A program made the translations under genes and the position numbers. A DNA stretch of 64,000 nt, taken from NCBI GenBank assembly GCA_034168985.1, contig JAXFJE010000021.1, positions 62,001 through 126,000 of the forward strand, given 5' to 3'. The stretch is from JALEVB01 sp022768265 (GTDB taxonomy: Bacteria; Bacillota_I; Bacilli_A; Erysipelotrichales; Erysipelotrichaceae). The notes under the pieces were generated by a model. The model searched no databases, was not told the origin of the DNA, and was given only the letters and a program-made list of their open reading frames with translations. Below, in pieces: positions 17,065-24,995 of the stretch. Position 1 is the stretch's first letter. Every line of letters begins with the position of its first letter.

Positions 17065-17179
17065 GTTTTATCACTTCCTAACATTAATTATCTCTTTACG
17101 CACTTAGACATGGTATCATTATAAGCTATAACCTCAATTTCTACAACCGATGTATGATAATCTACGCTGGAAAATAAAA

Positions 17180-17200
17180 AACTCAGCTTGTAACTGAGTT
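17180..17200 (-). terminator. Terminator directly at the stop codon of the DUF389 gene
   Basis: Stem AACTCAG / CTGAGTT with a 7-base loop, beginning on the base after the stop codon and followed by T residues on the minus strand. Confidence 0.8.
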
Positions 17201-18550
17201 TCATTCTTCAATTTCTAATGGCAATTCTTGAGGTGCTTGGATATATTGCACGATAGCAATTTCATCTTCAAAGCGTAAGCTTAACCATTGTTTTAAAGAA
17301 GATAAAGTTTCTTCATCCAAATAATCTTCAACTTCAATGATCAAACTAAATGCCGAATTTTCACTATTTTCATACCATTGAGAAAAGCCCGCATGTTTGA
17401 TCTGTGAATATAAGATCAAAATTTCTTTAACGGTTTCTTGTTGTTTTTCTTTGGTCTTAGCTTGTAGATCAAATAATTTAGATAAACGATCTACTTCAGA
17501 TTCAAGATCTAATTGGTTCAGTTGACCTTGTTGTTGCTTTTCAAGCAAAGCAGCTAGTTCTTGCTTTGAGACGCTTTGATCTAGTTGGGTCTGCGTAATA
17601 TTTAAGGTATAGTTATCTAAATTATAATCAGCTAAAGAACTTTCGATCATGGCAATCTGCTCAGCTGATAAAGTCGAGCCGATCAAGGCAATATTGATGG
17701 TTCCATTGGTAACATCGCGAGCTGATTTAACGATCTGCGTATCAGCAAATTGAAATTCGTTATTTAAAAAATCACGGTAATTTTCTTCAAGTTGGGTCGA
17801 AGCTACGCTTTGCCACGCTAAAAAGCCACTTGGGATGATAACGATGAGCATAAAACAAAACAAAAAAGCTTTATTTTTCTTGGTCTTTAACCAATCATCG
17901 GCATGAGTTGCCACGCCCATCAATTGCAAACCGATCACACTAGCAACAAAGATAAAGATGACATTGATGCTAAAAAGATAAAAAGCGCCTAAAGCATATA
18001 ACCATTTATGGTTAGCTAAGCAATAACCTACCGTGCATAATGGAGGCATCAAGGCGGTAGCAATCGCTGCCCCAGGGATGACATTACCGGAAGTACTTTT
18101 ACGAGTATTAGCGATTATCGCTGCAAAACCTCCAGATATCGCAATCAAGACATCCCAAAGCGTTGGATAGGTCCTGGCAGCAAGTTCGCCAGAAAAAGTA
18201 TCAAGTGGCGAAATCAAAAAGTATAAGGTACTGGTCATGATGCTAACGATCACTTGGAACAAAAAGCGTTGGATGCTTTGACGTAACAAATAAGTATCAC
18301 GTTGAGCCAAGCCATATGCTATGCTGATGATAACCCCCATCAGTGGTGAAATAAGCATCGCCCCAATAACCACCGCCGTACTATTCATATTCAAGCCGAT
18401 CGATGCGATCAAGATAGCTAAGATCAAGATATACATATTAGTTCCTGTAACTGATGCTCCTTCGATGATTCGCCGTTGGATCACCATATTATCCGCTTGA
18501 TCTACTTTTAAACTAAAGATCTGTCTGATCTTATCTTTATAATTATTCAT
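17201..18550 (-). CDS. DUF389 family membrane protein
   Basis: 449 residues. The N-terminal half has about six membrane segments with the DUF389 signature region (GLNMNSTAVVIGAMLISPLM, residues about 51-70, then IANTRKSTSGNVIPGAAIAT). The C-terminal half is soluble with a Q/L/E-rich coiled-coil stretch at 325-375 (EKQQQGQLNQLDLESEVD) and an alpha/beta end. Function unknown; homologues occur across bacteria and archaea. Good terminator downstream; the tRNA genes upstream have their own. Confidence 0.85.
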   Translation of the reverse strand: MNNYKDKIRQIFSLKVDQADNMVIQRRIIEGASVTGTNMYILILAILIASIGLNMNSTAVVIGAMLISPLMGVIISIAYGLAQRDTYLLRQSIQRFLFQVIVSIMTSTLYFLISPLDTFSGELAARTYPTLWDVLIAISGGFAAIIANTRKSTSGNVIPGAAIATALMPPLCTVGYCLANHKWLYALGAFYLFSINVIFIFVASVIGLQLMGVATHADDWLKTKKNKAFLFCFMLIVIIPSGFLAWQSVASTQLEENYRDFLNNEFQFADTQIVKSARDVTNGTINIALIGSTLSAEQIAMIESSLADYNLDNYTLNITQTQLDQSVSKQELAALLEKQQQGQLNQLDLESEVDRLSKLFDLQAKTKEKQQETVKEILILYSQIKHAGFSQWYENSENSAFSLIIEVEDYLDEETLSSLKQWLSLRFEDEIAIVQYIQAPQELPLEIEE

Positions 18551-18610
18551 GTCCCCTAAATCCTACCTTTATATATAGTGTTGCACGAAATAACTATAAA
18601 TGCAATAAAA

Positions 18611-18632
18611 AAGGACTTATTTCTAAGTCCTT
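18611..18632 (-). terminator. Terminator of the tRNA Ser-Asp-Gly operon
   Basis: Stem AAGGACTTA / TAAGTCCTT, loop of four, then TTTTTTATTG on the minus strand, 17 bases after tRNA-Gly. Confidence 0.85.
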
Positions 18633-18649
18633 AAAGTTTCGGTATTTTC

Positions 18650-18723
18650 TGGAGCGGATGAGCGGAATTGAACCGCCGTGTCAACCTTGGCAAGGTCGCG
18701 TTCTACCATTGAACTACATCCGC
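18650..18723 (-). tRNA. tRNA-Gly (GCC)
   Basis: 74 bases including encoded CCA. Acceptor GCGGATG/CATCCGC; anticodon loop TTGCCAA gives GCC. T-arm GGTTCAATTCC as expected. Last gene of the three-tRNA unit. Confidence 0.95.
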
Positions 18724-18728
18724 ATAAA

Positions 18729-18804
18729 TGGCGGTCCGGACGAGATTTGAACTCGCGATCTCCTCCGTGACAGGGAGGCATGTTAACCCCTACACCACCG
18801 GACC
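18729..18804 (-). tRNA. tRNA-Asp (GTC)
   Basis: 76 bases with encoded CCA. Acceptor GGTCCGG/CCGGACC; anticodon loop TGTCAC gives GTC; T-loop GTTCAAATC. Confidence 0.95.
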
Positions 18805-18811
18805 ATTTTTC

Positions 18812-18902
18812 TGGCGAAGAAGGAGGGATTTGAACCCTCGCGCCGATTGCTCGACCTATACCCTTAGCAGGGGCACCTCTTCAGCCTCTTGAGTACTTCT
18901 TC
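18812..18902 (-). tRNA. tRNA-Ser (GCT)
   Basis: 91 bases with encoded CCA and the long variable arm typical of serine tRNA. Acceptor GAAGAAG/CTTCTTC; anticodon loop CTGCTAA gives GCT. First gene of the unit. Confidence 0.93.
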
Positions 18903-18923
18903 AGTAACCAGCTTCACCCTTGC

Positions 18924-18949
18924 CTCAAGTGATACGTCTTATCCTTGAG
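18924..18949 (-). other. Hairpin in the 5' leader of the tRNA operon
   Basis: CTCAAG-GATA / TATC-A-CTTGAG forms a ten-pair stem with one bulged base and a 5-base loop, between the promoter and tRNA-Ser. There is no T run after it, so it is not a terminator; it may be a processing or stability element. Confidence 0.5.
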
Positions 18950-18958
18950 CGCTTATAT

Positions 18959-18987
18959 ATAATACCATGTCTTTTTCTCAATTGCAA
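18959..18987 (-). promoter_or_regulatory. Promoter of the tRNA operon
   Basis: On the minus strand: TTGCAA (18987-18982), 17-base spacer, TATTAT (18964-18959). Close to consensus and well placed for the tRNA unit. Confidence 0.75.
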
Positions 18988-19005
18988 GTACTTTTTTTAA
19001 TTTTT

Positions 19006-19794
19006 TTAAGCTTTTTGCAATTCAGCGACATAATTATCATATATCGATAAAGCTTTCTCTATATGATAACCGTATACTATCTTATCTTTTTCGGGATCAA
19101 TTGTCAAGCATATATTTGCTTCTAATAATAATTTTCGACAAATTTCATAGTGTTTCTGCAAATCGTGGACATACTGCTTCTGTTTACCATATAAAAAATT
19201 TTGTTCGATCGCATTGATCTCTACCCCTAATTCTTCAATTTCTTGATTGATCTTGTCGATATTGACCATTTCATGTTTGCGCAATGCAATGATCAATTGA
19301 TCGGTTTGTTCCCAGATTTTGATCGCAGTTTCATCAAGACGTTTTAAGGAATTATATGGAAAGATCGTAATATTGACGATAACCGATATGATGACCCCAA
19401 TGATCGTATCTGCTGAACGATAAAAACCATAATAGATCGGATCATTCCCTTCATTGCCCATGATGATCAGCATCATGATACCACTAATGATGATAGCTCC
19501 TTTTAAATTAAGGGCATTACATATATAGATCTGTATCGCAATAGCTAATGCACATAAAAAGGGATTTCCGCGATCGATATAAGAAAACAAGACGCCGATA
19601 CACGCTCCAATGATCGAACCAACAATACGATTTCTTCCTAATTTAAATGATCCAAAAGCGGTTTTATCCAAGGCGAACATTGCGGCGATCGCAATATGGA
19701 ACGGATAAGCAAAGTTAAATAAATTACCTAAATACATCGATAAGAAAACACTAATAGCGGTTTTTATCGTCCTAAGTCCAATCGTATTTGTCAT
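19006..19794 (-). CDS. FUSC/aromatic acid exporter family membrane protein
   Basis: 262 residues: about six membrane helices in the first 155 residues (GLRTIKTAISVFLSMYLG, then GSIIGACIGVLFSY), then a cytoplasmic helical tail with EELGVEINAIEQNFLYGKQ. This fits the half-size FUSC/ArAE family found in Bacillota. Substrates unknown; relatives export aromatic carboxylates. The SD is an unusual G run (AGGGGGGGAG). It stands alone between terminators. Confidence 0.8.
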   Translation of the reverse strand: MTNTIGLRTIKTAISVFLSMYLGNLFNFAYPFHIAIAAMFALDKTAFGSFKLGRNRIVGSIIGACIGVLFSYIDRGNPFLCALAIAIQIYICNALNLKGAIIISGIMMLIIMGNEGNDPIYYGFYRSADTIIGVIISVIVNITIFPYNSLKRLDETAIKIWEQTDQLIIALRKHEMVNIDKINQEIEELGVEINAIEQNFLYGKQKQYVHDLQKHYEICRKLLLEANICLTIDPEKDKIVYGYHIEKALSIYDNYVAELQKA

Positions 19795-19815
19795 ATAGCT
19801 CCCCCCCTAAAAATT

Positions 19816-19842
19816 AAAATAGAACTGCTAGAGTTCTATTTT
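19816..19842 (-). terminator. Terminator after the threonine aldolase gene
   Basis: 11-bp stem AAAATAGAACT / AGTTCTATTTT with a 5-base loop, ten bases past the minus-strand stop. Confidence 0.85.
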
Positions 19843-19851
19843 ATCATACTT

Positions 19852-20886
19852 TTAGCGATATTCTTTAAGATCATTTATCAGTTGCAAAATTTGTTGCTCA
19901 CTAGTAGCCCAGCTAGTACAGAAACGATAGGCTTTGCCATCTGTAAATTCACCCCAATAAGAATAAGCATATTTTTCTTGTAGCTTAGCATGTTGCTGAT
20001 CGTTTAAATAAACAAATTGTTGATTAGTATAGGAATCATTAAGCAACTTATAACCATGATCTTGAAAAGCTTGTTTTAGCTGCATCGCACGATCAATTGC
20101 ATTTTTGCTGATGCGATAATAAAGATCATCAGTAAATAAGGTTTCAAATTGAATACCTAGCAAGCGACCTTTTGCTAGCATGCCACCATGTCTTTTGATA
20201 TTATAACGAAAATCTTTCTTATATTTATCATTAACGATCACGACTGCTTCCCCAAACAATGCCCCTACTTTGGTGCCACCTATATAAAAGATATCACAAT
20301 TGCGACATATATCCCTTAAAGACAGATCATTATTCAAAGCTGCCAAACCATAACCTAACCGCGCCCCATCAATAAATAGGCATACATCATTTGTTTGACA
20401 AACATCATATAATGCTTCTAATTCAGCTTTGCTATATAAGGTACCATTTTCTGTAGGAAAAGATATATAGACCATTGCTGGTTGTACCGTATGACAAGCA
20501 TTTGCATCTTCATAATGAGCCTTGATATATGCAGCTACCTGCGCTGCTTTGATCTTACCATCTTCATTAGGTAAGCTTAAGACTTTATGACCAGTAGCTT
20601 CAATAGCTCCGGTCTCATGGGTATTGATATGTCCAGTATCTGCACTTATTACTCCTTGATAGCCTTTTAAGACACTGGAAATCACCGTTGTATTAGTCTG
20701 GGTTCCGCCAACTAAAAAATGGATATCGATATCTTTGATTCCACAAGCCTCTTTGATCAAAACTTTGGCATTAGCACAATATTGATCTTCCCCATAGCCA
20801 ACGGTTTGTTCAAAATTGGTTTTCGCTAGTTTTTCTAAGATCAGCGGATGACACCCTTGATTATAATCACACTCAAATCTAATCAT
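19852..20886 (-). CDS. Threonine aldolase family (beta-eliminating lyase) enzyme
   Basis: 344 residues from the preferred ATG at 20886, which has AAGAAGGTG ahead of it; an in-frame upstream start adds eight residues and lacks an SD. Fold-type I PLP enzyme: VGGTQTNTTVISSVL near 66, FIDGARLGYGLAAL near 180 (PLP ring Asp) and the Schiff-base Lys in IGGTKVGALFG near 210. It cleaves L-threonine or L-allo-threonine to glycine and acetaldehyde in known members; stereospecificity is not predictable. Confidence 0.87.
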   Translation of the reverse strand: MIRFECDYNQGCHPLILEKLAKTNFEQTVGYGEDQYCANAKVLIKEACGIKDIDIHFLVGGTQTNTTVISSVLKGYQGVISADTGHINTHETGAIEATGHKVLSLPNEDGKIKAAQVAAYIKAHYEDANACHTVQPAMVYISFPTENGTLYSKAELEALYDVCQTNDVCLFIDGARLGYGLAALNNDLSLRDICRNCDIFYIGGTKVGALFGEAVVIVNDKYKKDFRYNIKRHGGMLAKGRLLGIQFETLFTDDLYYRISKNAIDRAMQLKQAFQDHGYKLLNDSYTNQQFVYLNDQQHAKLQEKYAYSYWGEFTDGKAYRFCTSWATSEQQILQLINDLKEYR

Positions 20887-20946
20887 TTTTTCACCTTCTT
20901 TTATTACCATTATTATAATATCAACTAATTTTTATGCAATAAAAAC

Positions 20947-20974
20947 TTGATTTGTGTTAAATTTGTGATAAAAT
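20947..20974 (+). promoter_or_regulatory. Promoter for the low-complexity lipoprotein gene
   Basis: TTGATT (20947-20952), 16-base spacer, TAAAAT (20969-20974), with the start codon 56 bases on. Confidence 0.6.
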
Positions 20975-21029
20975 AGTGAAATATAAATGGAAATATAGCC
21001 ATTTATATACAAAATTGGAGGAAATGAAA

Positions 21030-21296
21030 ATGAAAAAATTATTAGCATTATGTTTAAGCGCATTAGTATTAGTTGGATGTGCATCTAATACTGAAACTAC
21101 AACTACTGAAACTTCAGCTCCAGCTACAACTGAAACAACTGTTGAAACAACAGCTCCTGCAACAACTGAAGCTACTGAAGAAACTACTGCTCCTGAAGCT
21201 ACTGAAGAAACTACAGCTCCTGAAACTACAGAAGCTACTGAAGAAACTGCAGCTCCTGAAACTACAGCTCCTGCAACAACTGAAGCTGCTGAATAA
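21030..21296 (+). CDS. Low-complexity Thr/Glu/Ala/Pro-rich lipoprotein
   Basis: 88 residues. Of two ATGs six bases apart, the second (21030) is eight bases from GGAGG and is preferred. Signal peptide MKKLLALCLSALVLVGC with lipobox VLVGC (Cys 17). All of the mature part is repeats of ETTAPETTEATEE type, with no aromatic residues: a disordered, acidic, Thr-rich extracellular tail. It may be a cell-wall spacer or glycosylation target; function unknown. Own promoter and strong terminator, so a free-standing unit likely to be well expressed. Confidence 0.8.
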   Translation: MKKLLALCLSALVLVGCASNTETTTTETSAPATTETTVETTAPATTEATEETTAPEATEETTAPETTEATEETAAPETTAPATTEAAE

Positions 21297-21320
21297 TTTT
21301 TCTACCACATAAACAAAATT

Positions 21321-21351
21321 TGGTCGTATCTTGCGATACGACCATTTTTTT
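21321..21351 (+). terminator. Terminator shared by the lipoprotein and M28 peptidase genes
   Basis: Perfect 10-bp stem TGGTCGTATC / GATACGACCA with TTGC loop and T run. A preceding A-rich stretch lets it also serve the convergent minus-strand gene. Confidence 0.9.
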
Positions 21352-22591
21352 ATTTTCTTTTCCTAAATAGATATTCATCAAGCTTTTCCTTGATATTATC
21401 AGGAATTTCTTTTTTAACCGGGAAAACCTTAGCTTCGACCATTCTTTTGGTAAATGCATAGATAAAATCAATATCAGCAACCATCTGACTCAAAGACATC
21501 TGCTCGATGGTATCATATTTACAATGGATCTTAGCACTAGCACTATTGGCCCAGCGACAGAAAGATACAGCCGGTACGCCTTTATCAGCAAATGGCGTCG
21601 AATCGCTAGAATAAACATCTTGATACGCTTTTAGTTCACTGCCATATTCTAAGGCAAAATATTCTAAATAGTGCACTAACTTATCTTCACTGGTACAACA
21701 TGCTAACATATAACCCATGATGCTACCGATCATATCCAAGTTTATAACAAATAAAGCATCCGCTAACTCTGCTTCATGAGCTTGACAATAAGCTTTAGAG
21801 CCTAATAGCCCTCTTTCTTCACTACCGCACCAAATAAAGCGCAAGCCATGGTTTGGTTGGCAATCCTTAAACTTTTCAACTAACGCTAACAAGCCTACGG
21901 CCCCACTTAAATTATCATATATGCCATACGATTTATCTACCGTATCATAATGAGCCGTAAAGATGATCTTTTTATCACTTTTACCTGGAATATCCGCAAT
22001 CAGATTATGCGAATCGGCTTTACCATATTCTTGATAAGTTTCGATCCTTACCTTAGTAGTACCCTTTTTGATGATCTCAATGCCATCTTTGATATTGATA
22101 TGGACCCCACACAATAATTTACCTTCACTAACATAGCTTCTTAGTTCTCGTTGCTCAACATCATGATTTTCATCATGCGCGTCATAACCGCAAGTAATAA
22201 ATCCCGCCGCTCCATGTTCAAGTAGATCTTGATAGGTCCATTTACCTATATAGCCTTCAAGCAATACGATCTTATCTTTAACACATGATAAAGCATAGCT
22301 ATCATTTTTACGCAAATAAAAAAGCTCTTTTTCTAAACCTGTTTCCAAGGTGTTGGCACTCATCAAATATGCTGTACACGGAATTTCTTTAACTTCAGGA
22401 TCTAACAAGGTCAATTTTGCTTTGATGATATCAGCATGATCTGTTTCAAAGCTTTCTAACCAACTATCAACTCCCATTTTTTGCAATTCATCTTGTAGAT
22501 ATTTAGCACAAGCTAATTCTTCTTTTGATCCACCCCAACGCACACGAGAGTTATCTAAGAAAATTTTTTCAATCTGTTTTTCATTCATCAT
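21350..22591 (-). CDS. M28 family metallopeptidase with PA-like insert
   Basis: 413 residues. Zinc-peptidase ligands: His/Asp in FTAHYDTVDKSYGIYDNLSG (near 215-235), Glu pair in WCGSEERGLLGS, Asp in FVINLDMIG and a C-terminal His in AKIHCKYDTIE. A protease-associated-like domain occupies about 110-200 (LEHGAAGFITCGYD). No signal peptide, so a cytoplasmic aminopeptidase or dipeptidase. SD GGAG ahead of MMNEKQ. Its downstream partner is the terminator at 21321-21351. Confidence 0.87.
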   Translation of the reverse strand: MMNEKQIEKIFLDNSRVRWGGSKEELACAKYLQDELQKMGVDSWLESFETDHADIIKAKLTLLDPEVKEIPCTAYLMSANTLETGLEKELFYLRKNDSYALSCVKDKIVLLEGYIGKWTYQDLLEHGAAGFITCGYDAHDENHDVEQRELRSYVSEGKLLCGVHINIKDGIEIIKKGTTKVRIETYQEYGKADSHNLIADIPGKSDKKIIFTAHYDTVDKSYGIYDNLSGAVGLLALVEKFKDCQPNHGLRFIWCGSEERGLLGSKAYCQAHEAELADALFVINLDMIGSIMGYMLACCTSEDKLVHYLEYFALEYGSELKAYQDVYSSDSTPFADKGVPAVSFCRWANSASAKIHCKYDTIEQMSLSQMVADIDFIYAFTKRMVEAKVFPVKKEIPDNIKEKLDEYLFRKRK

Positions 22592-22616
22592 TTTTCTCCT
22601 TTACCATATTAAAAAG

Positions 22617-22635
22617 AAGCAGCTCTATGCTGCTT
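22617..22635 (-). terminator. Terminator after the pyrophosphatase-like gene
   Basis: Stem AAGCAGC / GCTGCTT with a 5-base loop; its first arm overlaps the minus-strand stop codon; CTTTTTAA follows. Confidence 0.75.
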
Positions 22636-23017
22636 AATCTGTAAATCCCCAAGCAGGAAGTTCGTTGCCTCTTCTTACTAGGATCGTCTTTTGAAAATCC
22701 GTTTGATTCAAGAATCTCAATAACGCCTCTTCCTCTTCTTCATTACATCCAATCAAAATCTTTACATCTAATTCTCTTTTCAAAATATCAACAGCTATGA
22801 TAACAGCTTTGACCGCTGCATGCTTTTGCGAACCCTTATATACACATACGCCTCGTTCACCATTTACTTCTTTCAATCTTCCATAATCAACAGGATAGAT
22901 CATATCCGCAAATTCGGGATGACACTCTCCCTTTTTATGGTAAATTTCTAAAGTAGCACTTGAATATAACGTATCGATCTTTTGCCAAAAGAAAGCATTG
23001 TTTTCATATTTTTCCAT
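22634..23017 (-). CDS. Inorganic-pyrophosphatase-like small protein
   Basis: 127 residues. FWQKIDTLYSSATLEI, KKGECHPEFADMIYPVDYG and VDILKRELDVKILIGCNEEE align with a Bacillota family labelled inorganic pyrophosphatase (class I fold). The catalytic Asp cluster of true class I enzymes is not visible: where relatives have a GGxIDVW strand this protein reads RGVCVYKGS. Activity is therefore doubtful. The neighbouring CBS-pyrophosphatase at 12305-13939 would cover PPi hydrolysis. It stands alone with its own terminator. Confidence 0.65.
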   Translation of the reverse strand: MEKYENNAFFWQKIDTLYSSATLEIYHKKGECHPEFADMIYPVDYGRLKEVNGERGVCVYKGSQKHAAVKAVIIAVDILKRELDVKILIGCNEEEEEALLRFLNQTDFQKTILVRRGNELPAWGFTD

Positions 23018-23125
23018 AATTTACCTCATATAATGATTATAACAAATTTTTATATAATGTAAAGTATTTCAAAAAATGAAAATTTTTTTCTTATTTTTTA
23101 GAGTTTTTGCACAATTGTTGCGATT

Positions 23126-24148
23126 TTATTTCAAAACAACTACTTTATCTGCTGTAATATCACTTAAGCTATGACAACCTGTCATGATCATGACCCCGAT
23201 CAGCTCTTGCTGCAATTTGTCCACATAAGCTTTGACACCTTCAGCTTGCCCACCAATGATCGCTATGCCCATCGGTCTTCCGATCAGCACTCCATCTGCT
23301 CCTAAAGCTAGGCATTTAAAGATATCATAACCACTTCTGATTCCCCCATCGATCAAGATCTTGACCTTACCTTTACAAGCCTTGGCAATATCTGCCAAGA
23401 CCTCGATGGTTGCCAAGGTTTCATCACAAACCCTACCGCCATGATTACTAACGACGATAGCTTCACAGCCAGCTGCAATGGCCATTTCCGCTTGTTTGAC
23501 GTTCATGATACCTTTGACGATGAAAGGTTTATCAATTTGTTGTTTGACATAGCTAAGTGCTGCTACATTCTTATTTTCAACAGGAATGCTGCTATTACGC
23601 AATAAAGGCAAGCCGGCAGAATCAACATCCATGGCCAAGCAGGCATAGCGATGCCCTTTGATCTTAGCCAAGCGCATATCGATACCCTCCTTGACCCATG
23701 GCTTCATCGTGATGATCGAGCGATCATCTACGCTTTCCATAGCCGTAAAAGGCTCGACAAACAAGCTATCCACATCTTTGCCATCGCCACAAAACGCCAT
23801 GATATTCGCTAACTTTGCTCCTTGGGCCGCTGCAAGATTATAATCATATTCGCTCATTGAAGCCCCATAATTATTCTTGATCCCCGCAATAGGAGCAATA
23901 AAAACCGGCATGCTTAACTTATTACCAAACCAATTTAAACTCGTATCAATTTGCTTGCTATCAGCTAAAACGCCCATATTGATCTTGATATTCTTAAAAG
24001 CTTCAACATTGCGGATAAACGCTTCACCGCTATCCTTACCGCCCATCCCAGGGATCTTACCTTTGCAAGCTCGCCCATTACATATTTCACAAACATAGCA
24101 TTTGCTACATTTTTCTTTTGCCACTTCTTTGATCGTTTGTAAATCCAT
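23126..24148 (-). CDS. FMN-dependent alpha-hydroxy-acid oxidizing protein with Cys-rich N-terminus
   Basis: 340 residues from the ATG at 24148, seven bases after AAGGAG; an in-frame upstream ATG is less likely. TIM-barrel of the lactate oxidase/IDI-2 group: MPVFIAPIAG, KPFIVKGIMNVKQA (catalytic Lys), VVSNHGGRVCDE (His-Gly-Gly substrate loop), VKILIDGGIRSGYDIFKCLA and GADGVLIGRP (FMN phosphate). Residues 11-26 contain five Cys (CSKCYVCEICNGRACKG), perhaps a metal or Fe-S site typical of anaerobe members. Four bases after the ArsR gene, so probably under its control. Confidence 0.85.
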   Translation of the reverse strand: MDLQTIKEVAKEKCSKCYVCEICNGRACKGKIPGMGGKDSGEAFIRNVEAFKNIKINMGVLADSKQIDTSLNWFGNKLSMPVFIAPIAGIKNNYGASMSEYDYNLAAAQGAKLANIMAFCGDGKDVDSLFVEPFTAMESVDDRSIITMKPWVKEGIDMRLAKIKGHRYACLAMDVDSAGLPLLRNSSIPVENKNVAALSYVKQQIDKPFIVKGIMNVKQAEMAIAAGCEAIVVSNHGGRVCDETLATIEVLADIAKACKGKVKILIDGGIRSGYDIFKCLALGADGVLIGRPMGIAIIGGQAEGVKAYVDKLQQELIGVMIMTGCHSLSDITADKVVVLK

Positions 24149-24152
24149 CTTT

Positions 24153-24467
24153 TTACTCCTTTTCACATATATGATCGTATGCCATCATAAAGATGGTTGA
24201 AACATGATCATCCGCCAAGGAATAAAAAACCATCTTTCCTTCTTTACGACTACGGATCAATTTAACTTTTTTCAATGATGATAATTGATGAGAGATCGCT
24301 GATTGGCTCATCTGCAGTTTAGTAGCGATATCCCTAACACACATTTCGTTTTTAGCTAAGACATTGATGATCTTTAAACGTGTTCGATCAGCAAACATCG
24401 AAAAAAGCAAGCTCATATCTTCATATGCTTCTTCGCCACATTCATTATTAGTTAGATAATTACTCAT
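24153..24467 (-). CDS. ArsR/SmtB family metal-responsive repressor
   Basis: 104 residues with a winged-helix domain; recognition helix MSQSAISHQLSSLKK, wing SRKEGKMVFYSL. The last helix ADDHVSTIFMMAYDHICE holds Asp/His near one end and His ten residues on, resembling the alpha-5 zinc site of CzrA/SmtB. NEMCVRD in the DNA-binding part lacks the paired Cys of the ELCVCD arsenic/cadmium site. It probably senses Zn, Co or Ni. Operon with a membrane protein before it (4-base overlap) and the FMN oxidase after it, an unexpected target. Confidence 0.85.
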   Translation of the reverse strand: MSNYLTNNECGEEAYEDMSLLFSMFADRTRLKIINVLAKNEMCVRDIATKLQMSQSAISHQLSSLKKVKLIRSRKEGKMVFYSLADDHVSTIFMMAYDHICEKE

Positions 24468-24907
24468 TTTTTCACCTTCATTTCTTTACCGTTTGCATAC
24501 TCTTTCAAAAAACGAGTAAACTTCTTTCTATTAAAAGCTTCCACTTTTTCAACGCTATGGTCACTTAGTTCGATGATCAACTCATCAACATCAGGATGCC
24601 AACGATATTGCCAAGATAATATTTCATCCCAATATACCAGTTTGCATAAGCTTTGATCTTTATGATTATATAAGATCAAATATTCATTGGTTGCTTCCAT
24701 GATCTTACGATCAGGCATTACCAAGATACTAAAAGTAGCAAGCGCCACAAAACCCGCTCCCAGATAACCTAGAAACGGAAAAAAGATCATCATGATGACC
24801 CCGACGATCATCAACGTTCCTAAAAACATCGTTGGCTTAACGCTGATGCTTTGCAAAATAACAGGGAATGAAGGTAAATTCCTAATTTTAATTACTTGAG
24901 ATTTCAT
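24464..24907 (-). CDS. Two-helix membrane protein, PH-like, unknown
   Basis: 147 residues. Two membrane helices at about 28-62 (MFLGTLMIVGVIMMIF and GYLGAGFVALATFSIL), then a cytoplasmic part of about 85 residues with YLILYNHKDQ and YWDEILSWQYRWHPD, the strand pattern of bacterial PH-like domains (inference). It overlaps the ArsR start by four bases, so the regulator is translated with it. Divergent from tgt across 88 bases. Confidence 0.55.
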   Translation of the reverse strand: MKSQVIKIRNLPSFPVILQSISVKPTMFLGTLMIVGVIMMIFFPFLGYLGAGFVALATFSILVMPDRKIMEATNEYLILYNHKDQSLCKLVYWDEILSWQYRWHPDVDELIIELSDHSVEKVEAFNRKKFTRFLKEYANGKEMKVKK

Positions 24908-24995
24908 GGTTTAATTATAACACTATAAACAAAAAAAGTTAAATGACATAAAAGACAAAACGTCTTGCAACTGGTATAATATTTGTGGTGATTTT

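Noticed and set aside
21073..21312. Overlapping Leu/Gln-rich and Ser/Cys-rich frames
   Set aside because: They are out-of-frame readings of the Thr/Glu repeat DNA in the lipoprotein gene and have no SD.
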